Numbered from the stretch's first letter, positions 45,574 to 54,485 are shown. The stretch: 64,000 nt of DNA from Chryseobacterium capnotolerans (GCF_021278965.1 NZ_CP065589.1:1803001-1867000); one strand, 5' to 3'. The notes: generated by a model not told the origin, from the letters alone. Numbers and translations: made by a program.

Positions 45574-45581
45574 TATCTTTG
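45574..45581 (+). promoter_or_regulatory. -7 element for the CNNM/CorC-like gene
   Basis: TATCTTTG fits TAnnTTTG, 28 bp before ATG 45610. The -33 TTG is not present at the usual distance. Confidence 0.45.
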
Positions 45582-45609
45582 TACCTAATAAAATTTATAC
45601 AACTTCTAA

Positions 45610-46968
45610 ATGGACTCGGACATAGTCAGGCTTTTGCTGGCCTTATTTCTTGTTTTACTAAATGGCTTCTTCGTAGCCGCAGAATTTTCAATTGTTAAAG
45701 TTCGTTACTCTCAAATTCAGTTAAAAGCCGCAGAAGGTGACTCTATGGCTAAGCAGGCAGAACATATCATCAAACACCTTGATGAATATCTTTCCGCTAC
45801 ACAATTAGGAATTACATTAGCATCCCTTGCCTTAGGTTGGGTAGGAGAGAGTGCCTTACACCATATCGTTGAAAATATTTTTCACTCTTTAAATGTTAAT
45901 TTAACCCAAACGACGATTACTACCGTTTCGGTGGTAACCAGTTTTGTCTTGATCACCATTATGCACATTGTATTTGGAGAGCTTATCCCTAAATCAATAG
46001 CGATCAGAAAATCAGAATCTACAACAATGGCTACAGCTGTTCCGCTGAGAGTCTTTTATACGATATTTAAACCATTTATCTGGTTAATGAACTCCATGTC
46101 CAATGGATTCCTAAGATTGGTAAAAATTCATCCGGCTTCTGAGCAGGAAATTCACTCTACAGAAGAGCTTCAGCTTTTGGTAAAACAAAGTGCAGACAGT
46201 GGGGAGATTGAAGAAGAGAACTATGAGATCATTAAAAATGCATTTGATTTTACAGATCACTCTGCGAAACAGATCATGGTTCCAAGACAGAATATTACTT
46301 CCATCGACTTTGAAGAAGATGTGAATGATATTATTAATAAGATTATGGATAGCGGGTATTCCCGTATTCCTGTATATATTGATTCTATTGACAATGTGAT
46401 TGGAATTTTCTACACCAAAGAAATTATAAGAGAATTTGTTAAAAGAAAAGGAGACCTGGATCATGAAGATCTTAAAGACTTAATGCGTGATGCATTTTTT
46501 GTGGTGGAAAGTAAGAAAGTTTCAGACTTATTGAAAACCTTCCAATTGAAAAAGCAGCATATCGCTATTGTTATTGACGAATTTGGAGGAACTGAAGGGA
46601 TTATTACTTTGGAAGATATCCTTGAAGAGCTTGTAGGAGAAATTCAGGATGAAGAAGATGATGAAGAAAAAATTGTTGATAAAATAGCGGATAATACCTA
46701 TTGGGTGCAGGCGACTCAACCTTTGGATGAGATCAATGAATTTTTACCTAAGAAGTTACCTCTTTCAGAAGAAAGCGAATACAACTCGCTGGCTGGGTTT
46801 ATTCTTTATGAGCTGGAAGAAATTCCTGAAGAAAACCAGGAATTTGATCTGGATGATTATCATTTCAAGATTTTGAAAATGAACAATAAGAGTGTAGAGC
46901 TTGTTGAGTTGGTATATCAGGAACCCAATGCCATTGATAGTTTAGCAGAAAAAATTGGTGAAGTTTAA
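45610..46968 (+). CDS. CNNM/CorC-family membrane protein with CBS domains (hemolysin-family annotation)
   Basis: The 452-residue protein has an N-terminal DUF21/CNNM membrane domain (about 1-195) with AEFSIVKVRYSQI and the TQLGITLASLALGWVGE segment, a CBS pair (about 210-335; IMVPRQNITSID and DSGYSRIPVYIDSIDNVIG), and a C-terminal CorC_HlyC domain (VIDEFGGTEGIITLEDILEE then EEDDEEKIV). Relatives act in magnesium or other divalent cation transport; the hemolysin name is historical. clpS follows 11 bp later. Confidence 0.94.
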   Translation: MDSDIVRLLLALFLVLLNGFFVAAEFSIVKVRYSQIQLKAAEGDSMAKQAEHIIKHLDEYLSATQLGITLASLALGWVGESALHHIVENIFHSLNVNLTQTTITTVSVVTSFVLITIMHIVFGELIPKSIAIRKSESTTMATAVPLRVFYTIFKPFIWLMNSMSNGFLRLVKIHPASEQEIHSTEELQLLVKQSADSGEIEEENYEIIKNAFDFTDHSAKQIMVPRQNITSIDFEEDVNDIINKIMDSGYSRIPVYIDSIDNVIGIFYTKEIIREFVKRKGDLDHEDLKDLMRDAFFVVESKKVSDLLKTFQLKKQHIAIVIDEFGGTEGIITLEDILEELVGEIQDEEDDEEKIVDKIADNTYWVQATQPLDEINEFLPKKLPLSEESEYNSLAGFILYELEEIPEENQEFDLDDYHFKILKMNNKSVELVELVYQEPNAIDSLAEKIGEV

Positions 46969-46979
46969 AACAGCTGATA

Positions 46980-47285
46980 ATGAGTTTTTATAATACAATA
47001 AAAGACTATGAAGATCCGAAACGGCAGTATGAAGAAGAGGTTCTGGTACTGGATGATACAGATGAAGTCTACAAATTAGTGTTGCATAATGATGATGTTC
47101 ATACTTTCGATTATGTTATTGACAGTCTGATAGAAATATGCAAACATACATTAGAACAGGCAGAGCAATGTACGATACTTGTCCACTATAAAGGCAAATG
47201 TACCGTAAAAACAGGCTCATTGGATATTTTGAAGCCTATGCACGAAAAATTACTTTCACGTGAATTAACAAGTGAAATCGTATAA
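46980..47285 (+). CDS. clpS: ATP-dependent Clp protease adaptor ClpS
   Basis: ClpS hands N-end-rule substrates to ClpAP. The 101-residue protein has the core LVLHNDDVHTFDYVIDSLIE, CKHTLEQAEQCTILVHYKGK and a C-terminal LHEKL-like helix (KPMHEKLLSRELTSEIV). It starts 11 bp after the CNNM-like gene, so the two are probably co-transcribed, and ends at a terminator. Confidence 0.93.
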   Translation: MSFYNTIKDYEDPKRQYEEEVLVLDDTDEVYKLVLHNDDVHTFDYVIDSLIEICKHTLEQAEQCTILVHYKGKCTVKTGSLDILKPMHEKLLSRELTSEIV

Positions 47286-47287
47286 AA

Positions 47288-47319
47288 TAAAAACCGGCCA
47301 ATACAAGGCCGGTTTTTTT
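47288..47319 (+). terminator. Terminator after clpS
   Basis: AAACCGGCC and GGCCGGTTT pair perfectly around a 7-base loop, followed by a T run. Confidence 0.92.
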
Positions 47320-47480
47320 ATGAAACCTTTCATGAACCTTTAACGATAAGTGTTGTCATTCCGATGAAGGAGGAATCTCTTTATTTAAATATTCTAAATC
47401 TGCCCCCCGGTTTTATTGTTCCTGTAAATTATTTTAACGCAGCGTCCGCAAGGTTTTTAATCAAAAGAATGAAGAATTCC

Positions 47481-47552
47481 GTTCGCAGAGGCGTTAACAC
47501 TCAGCCAAGATCCTTTATTGAGCCTATTGCTGAATGAAATGCCCTTGCGAAC
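47481..47552. repeat. Palindromic dispersed element, copy 2, in a 515-bp gene-free gap
   Basis: Arms 47481-47504 (GTTCGCAGAGGC ... CTCAGC) and 47529-47552 (GCTGAATGAAATGCCCTTGC and on) match the arms of the element at 19707-19777. The gap 47286-47800 between clpS and udk also contains further CTTTGCG/CGCAAG pieces on both sides (about 47437-47456 and 47580-47595), which may belong to a larger element. No gene is evident in the gap. Confidence 0.75.
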
Positions 47553-47743
47553 AAAAAATATCCATATCATATTATAGACCCTTTGCGTATTCCTAGCGTT
47601 AAAAAAAGACAGTAGTTTTTAAAGACAAAAGCAGTTTTTTCTCACCAAATCAACCAATTTTTAGTATCTCAACTATTTTTGAGACTAATTACTTTAACTT
47701 CAGGATATAAGAATTTCCGAATTACTCAATTTCGCTCTCTGCA

Positions 47744-47774
47744 TTGCCACATTTTATCTAAAATAGTATATTTG
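47744..47774 (+). promoter_or_regulatory. Consensus promoter for udk
   Basis: TTG at 47744-47746, 20-bp spacer, TATATTTG at 47767-47774, 26 bp before the ATG. Confidence 0.85.
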
Positions 47775-47800
47775 TACCAACTATAAAGAAACAAAAAACA

Positions 47801-48415
47801 ATGCTTGTAATAGGAATTGCCGGTGGAACAGGATCTGGCAAAACTACAGTTGTTGATAAGATACTTCAGCAGCTTGATATCGAAGGAATGAATATCCTCT
47901 CTCAGGATAATTATTATCACGACAACCAAGGTCTTACATTGACGGAAAGAGAGGCTTTAAATTATGACCATCCGAAGTCAATAGATTTTGAACTATTGAT
48001 AAAACACGTAAAAGCTTTAAAGAATAACGAGCCAATAGAACAGCCGATTTATAGCTTTGTGACGCATTCCAGAACAGGAGATCACGTAACTGTAGAACCT
48101 AAGAATGTATTGGTAGTAGAGGGAATTTTGGTTCTTACCAATAAAGAATTATTGAAAGAATTTGACCTGAAGGTTTTCGTTCACGCAGATTCTGATGAAA
48201 GGCTGATCAGGAGGATCAGGAGAGACACTCAGGAAAGAGGAAGAGATCTTAGCGAAGTATTACATCGTTATCAGACTACTTTAAAACCAATGCACCAGGA
48301 ATTCATTGAGCCATCTAAAAATGATGCCGATCTTATTATCCCGAATATGAAGCAGAATTCTGTAGCCATTGATTTTTTAACTACTGTTATTAAAAACTCG
48401 TTGAAAAAACATTAA
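47801..48415 (+). CDS. udk: Uridine kinase
   Basis: Udk phosphorylates uridine and cytidine in pyrimidine salvage. The 204-residue protein has the P-loop GIAGGTGSGKTT (5-16), the substrate segment LSQDNYYHD, NYDHPKSIDFELL and the lid RLIRRIRRDTQERGRD. Length is normal. The septum-formation gene starts 5 bp after the stop, so they share a transcript. Confidence 0.97.
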   Translation: MLVIGIAGGTGSGKTTVVDKILQQLDIEGMNILSQDNYYHDNQGLTLTEREALNYDHPKSIDFELLIKHVKALKNNEPIEQPIYSFVTHSRTGDHVTVEPKNVLVVEGILVLTNKELLKEFDLKVFVHADSDERLIRRIRRDTQERGRDLSEVLHRYQTTLKPMHQEFIEPSKNDADLIIPNMKQNSVAIDFLTTVIKNSLKKH

Positions 48416-48420
48416 AAAAA

Positions 48421-48777
48421 ATGGAAGAAAATAACCTTATCAAAGACATTCAGCCGAAATCTGAAACATTCAAACTTATCCAGAAATATGTGTTGAATAA
48501 GTATACCATTACGATCTGTCTGTTTTTGGTATGGATGATTTTCTTCGACAAAACCTCATTTCTCGTAATTAATGAATTGAATGGTGAGATTCATAAATAT
48601 GAAGATCAGCTGGAGTATTACAAAAAAGAATACGAAAAGAATGATGCTTTCTATAAAAAACTGATGAATAACAAGTCGGAAAAAGAAAAATACGCGCGAG
48701 AAAATTATTTTATGAAGAAACCGAATGAAGAAATCTTCATTTTGGTGGTAGACAGTACAAAAGTCGCTAAGAAATAA
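48421..48777 (+). CDS. FtsB/DivIC-like septum formation protein
   Basis: The 118-residue protein has one membrane helix (YTITICLFLVWMIFFDKTSF) followed by a coiled coil (ELNGEIHKYEDQLEYYKKEY) and the motif RENYFMKKPNEEIFILV typical of DivIC/FtsB proteins, which join FtsL and FtsQ in the divisome. It is in an operon with udk. The assignment to FtsB rather than DivIC follows from family only. Confidence 0.87.
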   Translation: MEENNLIKDIQPKSETFKLIQKYVLNKYTITICLFLVWMIFFDKTSFLVINELNGEIHKYEDQLEYYKKEYEKNDAFYKKLMNNKSEKEKYARENYFMKKPNEEIFILVVDSTKVAKK

Positions 48778-48785
48778 GAACATGG

Positions 48786-48876
48786 TAAAAGTGTCAATAG
48801 TGAATGGTCGATTGGGTTTGTTTGATGGATACTATTCGCTTGTAAAGCACAACTCACCATAGACAATTCACAATTT
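48786..48876. repeat. Dispersed repeat, copy A (tcaatagtgaat / cttg..agca.aactca)
   Basis: This tract between the FtsB-like and mutA genes shares CTTG, AAGCA and AACTCA blocks and flanking GTGAAT/ATTCAC pieces with 59688-59775. It is imperfectly inverted within itself. Confidence 0.5.
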
Positions 48877-48887
48877 AAACAAAACTA

Positions 48888-50051
48888 ATGTCAAATACAG
48901 CTACACTTCCAAATTGGGAAAATTTAGTAAAAAAACAACTTAAAACAGAAGATATTTATCCTATTCTGGAAAAGGAAAACCTGGAAGGAATAGAAGTAAG
49001 ACCTTTCTATACAGAGGTTAAAAAGCCTTTGGTAAACCTGCCAAGAGTTGAAGAAAGTACCCATTTGGTGGCCAGATATCACGAAAGTCTGGAAGATGAA
49101 GTATTTGCATTTTTACTCGATCAGAATGTAGAAAATCTTACAGAGAAGACTGTTTTTGTTAATGATAAAGACCTTGCAGGACATATCAGCCCTCAGGAAG
49201 AAGACCAATATTTTTCTTTGATTGATGTTTTTAATGAAAAGGAAGCAGTTATTGATGATCAATTGGCGAAAGAATTATTGGCAAAAGGATTCAAAAGAAG
49301 TATCTGTATTGATATTTCACTGCATCAGAATGCCGGAGCAGCTATTTATCAGCAGTTAGGAATTGCTTTAGCCAAAACAAAGGAACTAGTAGAAGGATAT
49401 GGAGCAGAAATTTTGAATACATTAATCTTCAGAATTGCAGTAGGTGCGAACTACTTCTTTGAAATGGCAAAATTGAGAGCGTTTAAGATGGTTTTCAATC
49501 AGCTTTCTAAGGAGTATGGCCTGGATGAAGTTCCTTACATCTTTGCAGAAACTTCCTTTAGAAATAAAGCGGTTTCTGACAACGAAAATAACCTGATCCG
49601 TTCTACATTAGAACTGGCTTCAGCAATGATTGGCGGGGCAGATGCTGTTTTTACCAACAATTATCTTGTAGCTAGAAGTACAGATAACTCTGAAGAAATT
49701 TCTTTCAAACAACAGATTGTATTAGCTTATGAAAGTATCATTAACGTATTTGAGGATGCAGCTAATGGAAGCTATTATGTAGAAGATATCACGCAGCAGA
49801 TTGCGGATAAATCTTGGGCATTATTTGTTGAAATAGAAGAAGCAGGTGGTTATATTGAACTTTTAAAGCAAGGCGTTATTCAGAAAAAAATCTACGATCA
49901 TGCGGTGGAAGAACAGCAATGGATTGAAGAAGGAAAAATTAAGCTGATCGGAGTTAATTTATACCCCAAATTAGACGTTAAAAAGTCCATCACGGATCTT
50001 TATAACGAAAAAGAAATAAAAGCAGTTCGTTGGGCAGAAATGTTTGAATAG
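48888..50051 (+). CDS. mutA: Methylmalonyl-CoA mutase small (beta) subunit
   Basis: The 387-residue protein matches the small subunit of heterodimeric methylmalonyl-CoA mutase, which with the B12-binding large subunit interconverts methylmalonyl-CoA and succinyl-CoA. Recognisable parts are the LPNWENLVKKQLKTED start, the TIM-barrel-like FRIAVGANYFFEMAKLRAFK and ASAMIGGADAVFTNNYLVAR. It is shorter than the ~600-residue Propionibacterium subunit, lacking the C-terminal B12-like domain. The expected large-subunit gene does not follow; an inverted repeat and a methyltransferase gene do. Confidence 0.9.
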   Translation: MSNTATLPNWENLVKKQLKTEDIYPILEKENLEGIEVRPFYTEVKKPLVNLPRVEESTHLVARYHESLEDEVFAFLLDQNVENLTEKTVFVNDKDLAGHISPQEEDQYFSLIDVFNEKEAVIDDQLAKELLAKGFKRSICIDISLHQNAGAAIYQQLGIALAKTKELVEGYGAEILNTLIFRIAVGANYFFEMAKLRAFKMVFNQLSKEYGLDEVPYIFAETSFRNKAVSDNENNLIRSTLELASAMIGGADAVFTNNYLVARSTDNSEEISFKQQIVLAYESIINVFEDAANGSYYVEDITQQIADKSWALFVEIEEAGGYIELLKQGVIQKKIYDHAVEEQQWIEEGKIKLIGVNLYPKLDVKKSITDLYNEKEIKAVRWAEMFE

Positions 50052-50072
50052 AATATCTTAAAATAAACTGAG

Positions 50073-50167
50073 ATGCTTCGGCTCCGCTCAGCATGACAGT
50101 GCTACAAATTAACCGTTAAATAAAGCAGTTAGTACTAGAATTGTCATGCTGAGCGGAGTCGAAGCAT
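50073..50167. repeat. Inverted repeat with 26-bp arms after mutA
   Basis: Arms 50073-50098 and 50142-50167 are reverse complements at 25 of 26 positions (ATGCTTCGGCTCCGCTCAGC and on), separated by 43 bp. GC-rich arms contrast with the A/T-rich surroundings. It resembles palindromic elements scattered in Flavobacteriia genomes and could also end transcription of mutA. Confidence 0.92.
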
Positions 50168-50200
50168 TTTAACCAAATGAATATAAATTAGCAAAAATCT

Positions 50201-51346
50201 GTGGTTAAACTATTAAATAAAGAAGTTCAAAATTATATCAATGCAAATCTAAAAACAGATCTGCACCCATTATTATTAAAAAAATCTCCCTTTCCAGAGG
50301 TTTCCATGCAGGAAATTGTTCAGCAAATCAAAGGGAAACAAGTAGCAGAGAAAAAGTTTCCTTTCCTGTTGAAGGATGGTATTATTTTCCCTCCGCAGCT
50401 TAATATGGAACAGTCGTCCTCTGAAAAGACCGCTCTTTATAAATCTGAAATTCTAAAAGGGAAAAAGTTTATAGACTTGACCAGTGGTTTTGGAATTGAT
50501 GCCTATTATTTATCTCACAATTTTAATGATATTACTTTAATAGAACAAAATACGGAGCTTTTAGAGATCGTTGAACACAATTGGAATGTACTTGGGAAGA
50601 AAGCGAGGTTTGTCAATCAGAAATTAGAGGATTTTTTAAATGAAAATCAGGAAAGCTTTGACACCATTTATCTGGATCCGGCTCGAAGAGATCAGAATAA
50701 AAATAAAGTCTTTCTTTTAGAAGATCTTTCCCCAAATATTCTTGAAATCCAGGAAAAATTATTGTCAATATCAGATCAGGTGGTCATTAAACTCTCCCCG
50801 TTAATTGATCTGAAGTATCTTATTTCAGTTCTACCGAATATTTTCAGACTTGATATTATTGCTCTTAAAAATGACGTAAAAGAGGTGGTAGCCTTTTTAT
50901 CCGGGGAAAATAAAAAAGAGATTATTTGCAATTGTGTGAACCTTGAAAGTGAAGAATCCGACTTTAGTTTCACATTTGGAGAAGAAGAAAATGCTCAATC
51001 TGAGTATTCCGAGCCTGAAAAATTCATTTGTATTCCTAATAATACGATTTTAAAGGCAGGCGTTTTTAATTTAATTTCTGAAAAATTTGGAGTTAAAAAA
51101 TTACACCCTAATACTCATTTGTATACATCTTCTGAAAAGATAATTGATTTTCCGGGAAGGATTTTTGAAATGGAAATTGTTGATTCTAAAAAGATTAAAA
51201 AGAAAGAGCAGTTCAATATTATTTCAAAAAACTATCCTTTAAAACCCGAAGAAATCAAGAAGAAATATGGATTAAAAGATGGTGGAAATGATTACCTTAT
51301 TTTTACACAGTCCAAAAAAGGGAAAATTATTTTAAAATCAGTATAA
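50201..51346 (+). CDS. THUMP-like domain SAM-dependent methyltransferase
   Basis: The 381-residue protein has a SAM-binding Rossmann core: FIDLTSGFGIDAYYLSHNF (motif I), LIEQNTELLEIVEHNW and DTIYLDPARRDQNKNKVF, the last a DPxR catalytic-type motif. The C-terminus (LHPNTHLYTSS, then LKPEEIKKKYGLKDGGNDYL) fits the THUMP-like domain fused to such enzymes in Bacteroidetes. RNA methylation is probable, the site unknown. I use the GTG start because an in-frame TAG lies 10 bp upstream and no ATG fits. Confidence 0.88.
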   Translation: MVKLLNKEVQNYINANLKTDLHPLLLKKSPFPEVSMQEIVQQIKGKQVAEKKFPFLLKDGIIFPPQLNMEQSSSEKTALYKSEILKGKKFIDLTSGFGIDAYYLSHNFNDITLIEQNTELLEIVEHNWNVLGKKARFVNQKLEDFLNENQESFDTIYLDPARRDQNKNKVFLLEDLSPNILEIQEKLLSISDQVVIKLSPLIDLKYLISVLPNIFRLDIIALKNDVKEVVAFLSGENKKEIICNCVNLESEESDFSFTFGEEENAQSEYSEPEKFICIPNNTILKAGVFNLISEKFGVKKLHPNTHLYTSSEKIIDFPGRIFEMEIVDSKKIKKKEQFNIISKNYPLKPEEIKKKYGLKDGGNDYLIFTQSKKGKIILKSV

Positions 51347-51351
51347 AAATG

Positions 51352-51382
51352 TTGCCAAAAGAAACAGGATTTCTTAATTTTG
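51352..51382 (+). promoter_or_regulatory. Consensus promoter for the small lipoprotein gene
   Basis: TTG at 51352-51354, 20-bp spacer, TAATTTTG at 51375-51382. The lipoprotein ATG is at 51485, so the leader would be about 97 nt. Confidence 0.7.
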
Positions 51383-51484
51383 GGCAATCAAAAATTTGAG
51401 CAGGAAATCGTTCGCTGTTTAGCTAATCTGAATACAGTAAAGAAGTGCGATTCCATATGATATTTTAAAAAATAAATTTTACAT

Positions 51485-51757
51485 ATGAAAAAATTAGTTA
51501 TATGTTTAGCGATTGCAACAGTAGCTGTAAGCTGTAAAAAAGTTCCTCAAGGTGGAAGTAAAGCTGTTTTAAAACTTGAAGAAGGAGTAGAAAGATATTC
51601 TGACGATCCTCAGGGTGGAGAAGCTCATGCTGCACACGGTGCTGCTGAACACAAGGAAGAAGCTGCTAAACCAGAAGCTGTAGCTCCTAAAACAGATAGT
51701 ACTGCTGCTGCAAAGCCTGCTGAAACAAAAGAAGAGGCTCCAAAAGCTGGACACTAA
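51485..51757 (+). CDS. Small Ala/Glu/Lys-rich lipoprotein
   Basis: The 90-residue product starts with a lipoprotein signal (MKKLVICLAIATVAVSCKK), with Cys17 in VAVSC as the acylation site. The mature part begins KVPQGGSKAVLKLEEGVERY and then becomes low-complexity Ala, Glu, Lys, Pro and Thr with several His (GEAHAAHGAAEHKEE). It is probably a disordered envelope lipoprotein. The family is not recognised. A terminator follows at 51777-51808. Confidence 0.8.
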   Translation: MKKLVICLAIATVAVSCKKVPQGGSKAVLKLEEGVERYSDDPQGGEAHAAHGAAEHKEEAAKPEAVAPKTDSTAAAKPAETKEEAPKAGH

Positions 51758-51776
51758 TTAATTAGTATACAATATA

Positions 51777-51808
51777 AAAATGCTCTGTACAAAACAGGGC
51801 ATTTTTTA
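51777..51808 (+). terminator. Terminator after the small lipoprotein
   Basis: AAATGCTCTGT and ACAGGGCATTT pair (one mismatch), followed by a T run. Confidence 0.85.
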
Positions 51809-51926
51809 TTTTAAAAATGACTGATGGAACAATCGTCAGGAAATAATCTTTTTCTTTAGAAAATCCTGTGTTTTTACTTGGCCCAGCGGTGCATTTTTTT
51901 TAATTTTAACAAAATAAAATTTTACA

Positions 51927-53306
51927 ATGCAAGAGACATTAAATTACATCAACGAAAACAAACAGCGTTTCGTGGATGAATTATTTGAGTTATTGAGAAT
52001 CCCTTCTATTTCTGCAGATCCGGCGTATAAAGATGATGTATTGAAGTGTGCAGATGTATGTGCAGAACACCTTAAGAATGCAGGAGCTGATCATGTTGAA
52101 ATTTGCCAGACTAAGGGGTACCCTATTGTTTTCGGAGAAAAAATCATTGATACAAACCTACCAACGGTATTAGTTTATGGTCACTATGACGTACAGCCGG
52201 CAGATCCATTGGAATTATGGAGAAAGCCGCCTTTCGAGCCTTATATTGAGAAAACTGAGCTTCATCCGGAAGGAGCCATCTTTGCAAGAGGATCCGCAGA
52301 CGACAAAGGACAGTTCTTCATGCACCTGAAAGCGTTTGAAGCAATGATGAGAACCAATACACTTCCTTGTAACGTTAAATTTATCCTGGAAGGAGAAGAG
52401 GAAGTAGGATCCGTAAGCTTAGGAGACTTTGTGAATGAAAACAAAGAAAAACTATCTTGCGATTGTATTTTAATTTCAGATACACACATCTATAGTAATG
52501 AACAACCGACTGTAACAACAGGTTTAAGAGGATTAAGCTATGTAGAAGTAGAAGTGGAGGGGCCAAACAGAGATCTTCACTCAGGGCTTTACGGAGGAGC
52601 GGTACCAAACCCAATCCACGTATTGTCAAGAATGATTGCTAACCTTATTGATGAAGATGGACATATCACTATTGATGGGTTCTACGATAATGTTGAGATC
52701 GTATCTGATGCAGACAGAACAGAAATGAATAAACTGAAGGATAATCCTGAAGAATTCAAAAAGTCAATCGGATTGAGCAATATTGAAGGAGAAAAAGGAT
52801 ATACAACCCTGGAAAGAGCTTCTATTCGTCCTACTTTAGACTGTAATGGTATTTGGGGTGGATATACAGGAGAAGGAGCTAAAACAGTAATTCCTTCCAA
52901 AGCTTTTGCTAAAATTTCAATGCGTTTGGTTCCTTATCAGACTCCTGAAGAAATTATAGAAAAATTCACGAAGTATTTCGAAAAAATTGCACCGGATACT
53001 GTAAAAGTGAAAGTAACCCCTCACCACGGAGGAATGCCTTACGTATTACAAAGCGATACCAAAGAATTCTTAGCTGCTAAAAAAGCGATGGAAACAGCAT
53101 TTGGTAAAGAAGTATTGCCGTACAGAAGCGGGGGAAGTATTCCAATTACGTCTATGTTTGAGAAAGTTTTAGGAGCTAAATCAGTATTGATGGGCTTCGG
53201 ATTGGATTCTGATGCAATTCACTCTCCAAACGAGCACTACGGATTATTTAATTTCTATAAAGGAATTGAAAGTATTCCATTATTTTTTGAAAATTATTCA
53301 AAATAA
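51927..53306 (+). CDS. M20-family dipeptidase
   Basis: The 459-residue zinc peptidase has the metal-binding YGHYDVQPADPLELW (His/Asp), EGEEEVGSVS (Glu pair), and a C-terminal SPNEHYGLFNF segment. The dimerisation domain lies at about 190-310. It hydrolyses dipeptides or releases amino acids from small peptides in the cytoplasm. A near-consensus promoter, TTG (51878-51880), 20 bp, TAATTTTA (51901-51908), precedes it. A terminator follows at 53332-53354. Confidence 0.95.
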   Translation: MQETLNYINENKQRFVDELFELLRIPSISADPAYKDDVLKCADVCAEHLKNAGADHVEICQTKGYPIVFGEKIIDTNLPTVLVYGHYDVQPADPLELWRKPPFEPYIEKTELHPEGAIFARGSADDKGQFFMHLKAFEAMMRTNTLPCNVKFILEGEEEVGSVSLGDFVNENKEKLSCDCILISDTHIYSNEQPTVTTGLRGLSYVEVEVEGPNRDLHSGLYGGAVPNPIHVLSRMIANLIDEDGHITIDGFYDNVEIVSDADRTEMNKLKDNPEEFKKSIGLSNIEGEKGYTTLERASIRPTLDCNGIWGGYTGEGAKTVIPSKAFAKISMRLVPYQTPEEIIEKFTKYFEKIAPDTVKVKVTPHHGGMPYVLQSDTKEFLAAKKAMETAFGKEVLPYRSGGSIPITSMFEKVLGAKSVLMGFGLDSDAIHSPNEHYGLFNFYKGIESIPLFFENYSK

Positions 53307-53331
53307 GTATTACACCATATACTATTAGGAT

Positions 53332-53354
53332 AAGGCGCTTCTTAGAAGTGCCTT
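53332..53354 (+). terminator. Terminator after the M20 dipeptidase
   Basis: AAGGCGCTT and AAGTGCCTT pair (one G-U) around CTTAG, followed by weak T-rich sequence. Confidence 0.65.
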
Positions 53355-53567
53355 ATATCTTTTAAGCTGTTAGTGAAGATGTATTATAATTCGTTGTAAA
53401 TAAGATTTTTATGAAAAATAGTTATTTTTTAATTTAATTAGAATAATAATAAAATACAGCCTATTGTAAGTTAAATAAATTGATAATTAATGATTTAGTT
53501 TTTATTTGTAGATTGTTATTTCACCATTCAAGGAAAGTTTATATTTTTATTACAAACTTGAAAACTA

Positions 53568-54485
53568 ATGAAAAAAATCTACTCAATCGCTTGCTTTTTA
53601 TTAGCAATGCTTTGCTTTGCCCAGCAGGGTATGTCTTTTGAAGACAATGAAGGGTTTATAACCGGAAATATTCACGGACAAGGCGCGTGGATCAGTACTC
53701 CCACAGGAGGTAATCCTGAGAATGTTATCCATCAGACGATCAGTACTGATGCTGCTACAGAGGGAAGCAATGCTCTGAAAATTGTCAGGGAATCTCTGTA
53801 TGGAGTTCAATCAGAGCCTATTATTGGCGGCTTTTACAATCTGACGGCTCCGCTTGCCTGTACTCATTTTTCTGTTTCATTTGATATTAATATGTCACAG
53901 CTTAACGGATCCGTGTTTGGATTTCAGGGGGTGGATAATATCAATGAAAATACCATATTAAGGGTAGATTTTGATAAAACGGGGATAATAAATATCTTAC
54001 ATAAAGAATCAAATATCCAAAACATGGTTTCCACACAAGGAGCATGGTCTCCAAATGTGTGGTATAGATTCAAGGTGGTAGGTACAGCGATAGATATGAG
54101 ATATTATCTTAATGATGCTTTAATTTATACTGATTCTGCCATTGCTTCTCTTACTATGGACCAATTGAGATTTGTTCATAATAATGGTGTAGGAATAGCT
54201 TACTTTGATAATATTAAGATTAATGATGAATTGATCTTGTCTGCTAAAGAAACAAATTTAAAACATAAAACATTAACGCTGTATCCTAATCCGGTAGCAG
54301 ATTTTCTAAAAATAAATACTTCTAACCAGATCCAGCATGTTGAAGTGTATGACCTTATGGGAAAAAAAATAAACATAAAATTAGACGGAGAAAAAGTAGA
54401 TGTGAGAAACTTATCCCCTGGAGTTTATTGGCTAAATATAGAGACAGAAGCAAGAAACTTTACCGAGAAATTCATTAAAAAATAA
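53568..54485 (+). CDS. T9SS-exported protein with jelly-roll-like passenger, paralogue a
   Basis: The 305-residue protein has a signal peptide (MKKIYSIACFLLAMLCFAQ), a beta-rich passenger of about 210 residues opening MSFEDNEGFITGNIHGQGAW, with FYNLTAPLACTHFSVSFDIN and MDQLRFVHNNGVGIAYFDNI, and a C-terminal sorting domain (TLYPNPVADFLKI, VEVYDLMGKKINI, DVRNLSPGVYWLNIE, ending TEKFIKK). The passenger resembles lectin-type jelly rolls, but no catalytic residues are evident. It matches the paralogue at 56112 over the full length. A terminator follows 24 bp after its stop. Confidence 0.87.
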   Translation: MKKIYSIACFLLAMLCFAQQGMSFEDNEGFITGNIHGQGAWISTPTGGNPENVIHQTISTDAATEGSNALKIVRESLYGVQSEPIIGGFYNLTAPLACTHFSVSFDINMSQLNGSVFGFQGVDNINENTILRVDFDKTGIINILHKESNIQNMVSTQGAWSPNVWYRFKVVGTAIDMRYYLNDALIYTDSAIASLTMDQLRFVHNNGVGIAYFDNIKINDELILSAKETNLKHKTLTLYPNPVADFLKINTSNQIQHVEVYDLMGKKINIKLDGEKVDVRNLSPGVYWLNIETEARNFTEKFIKK

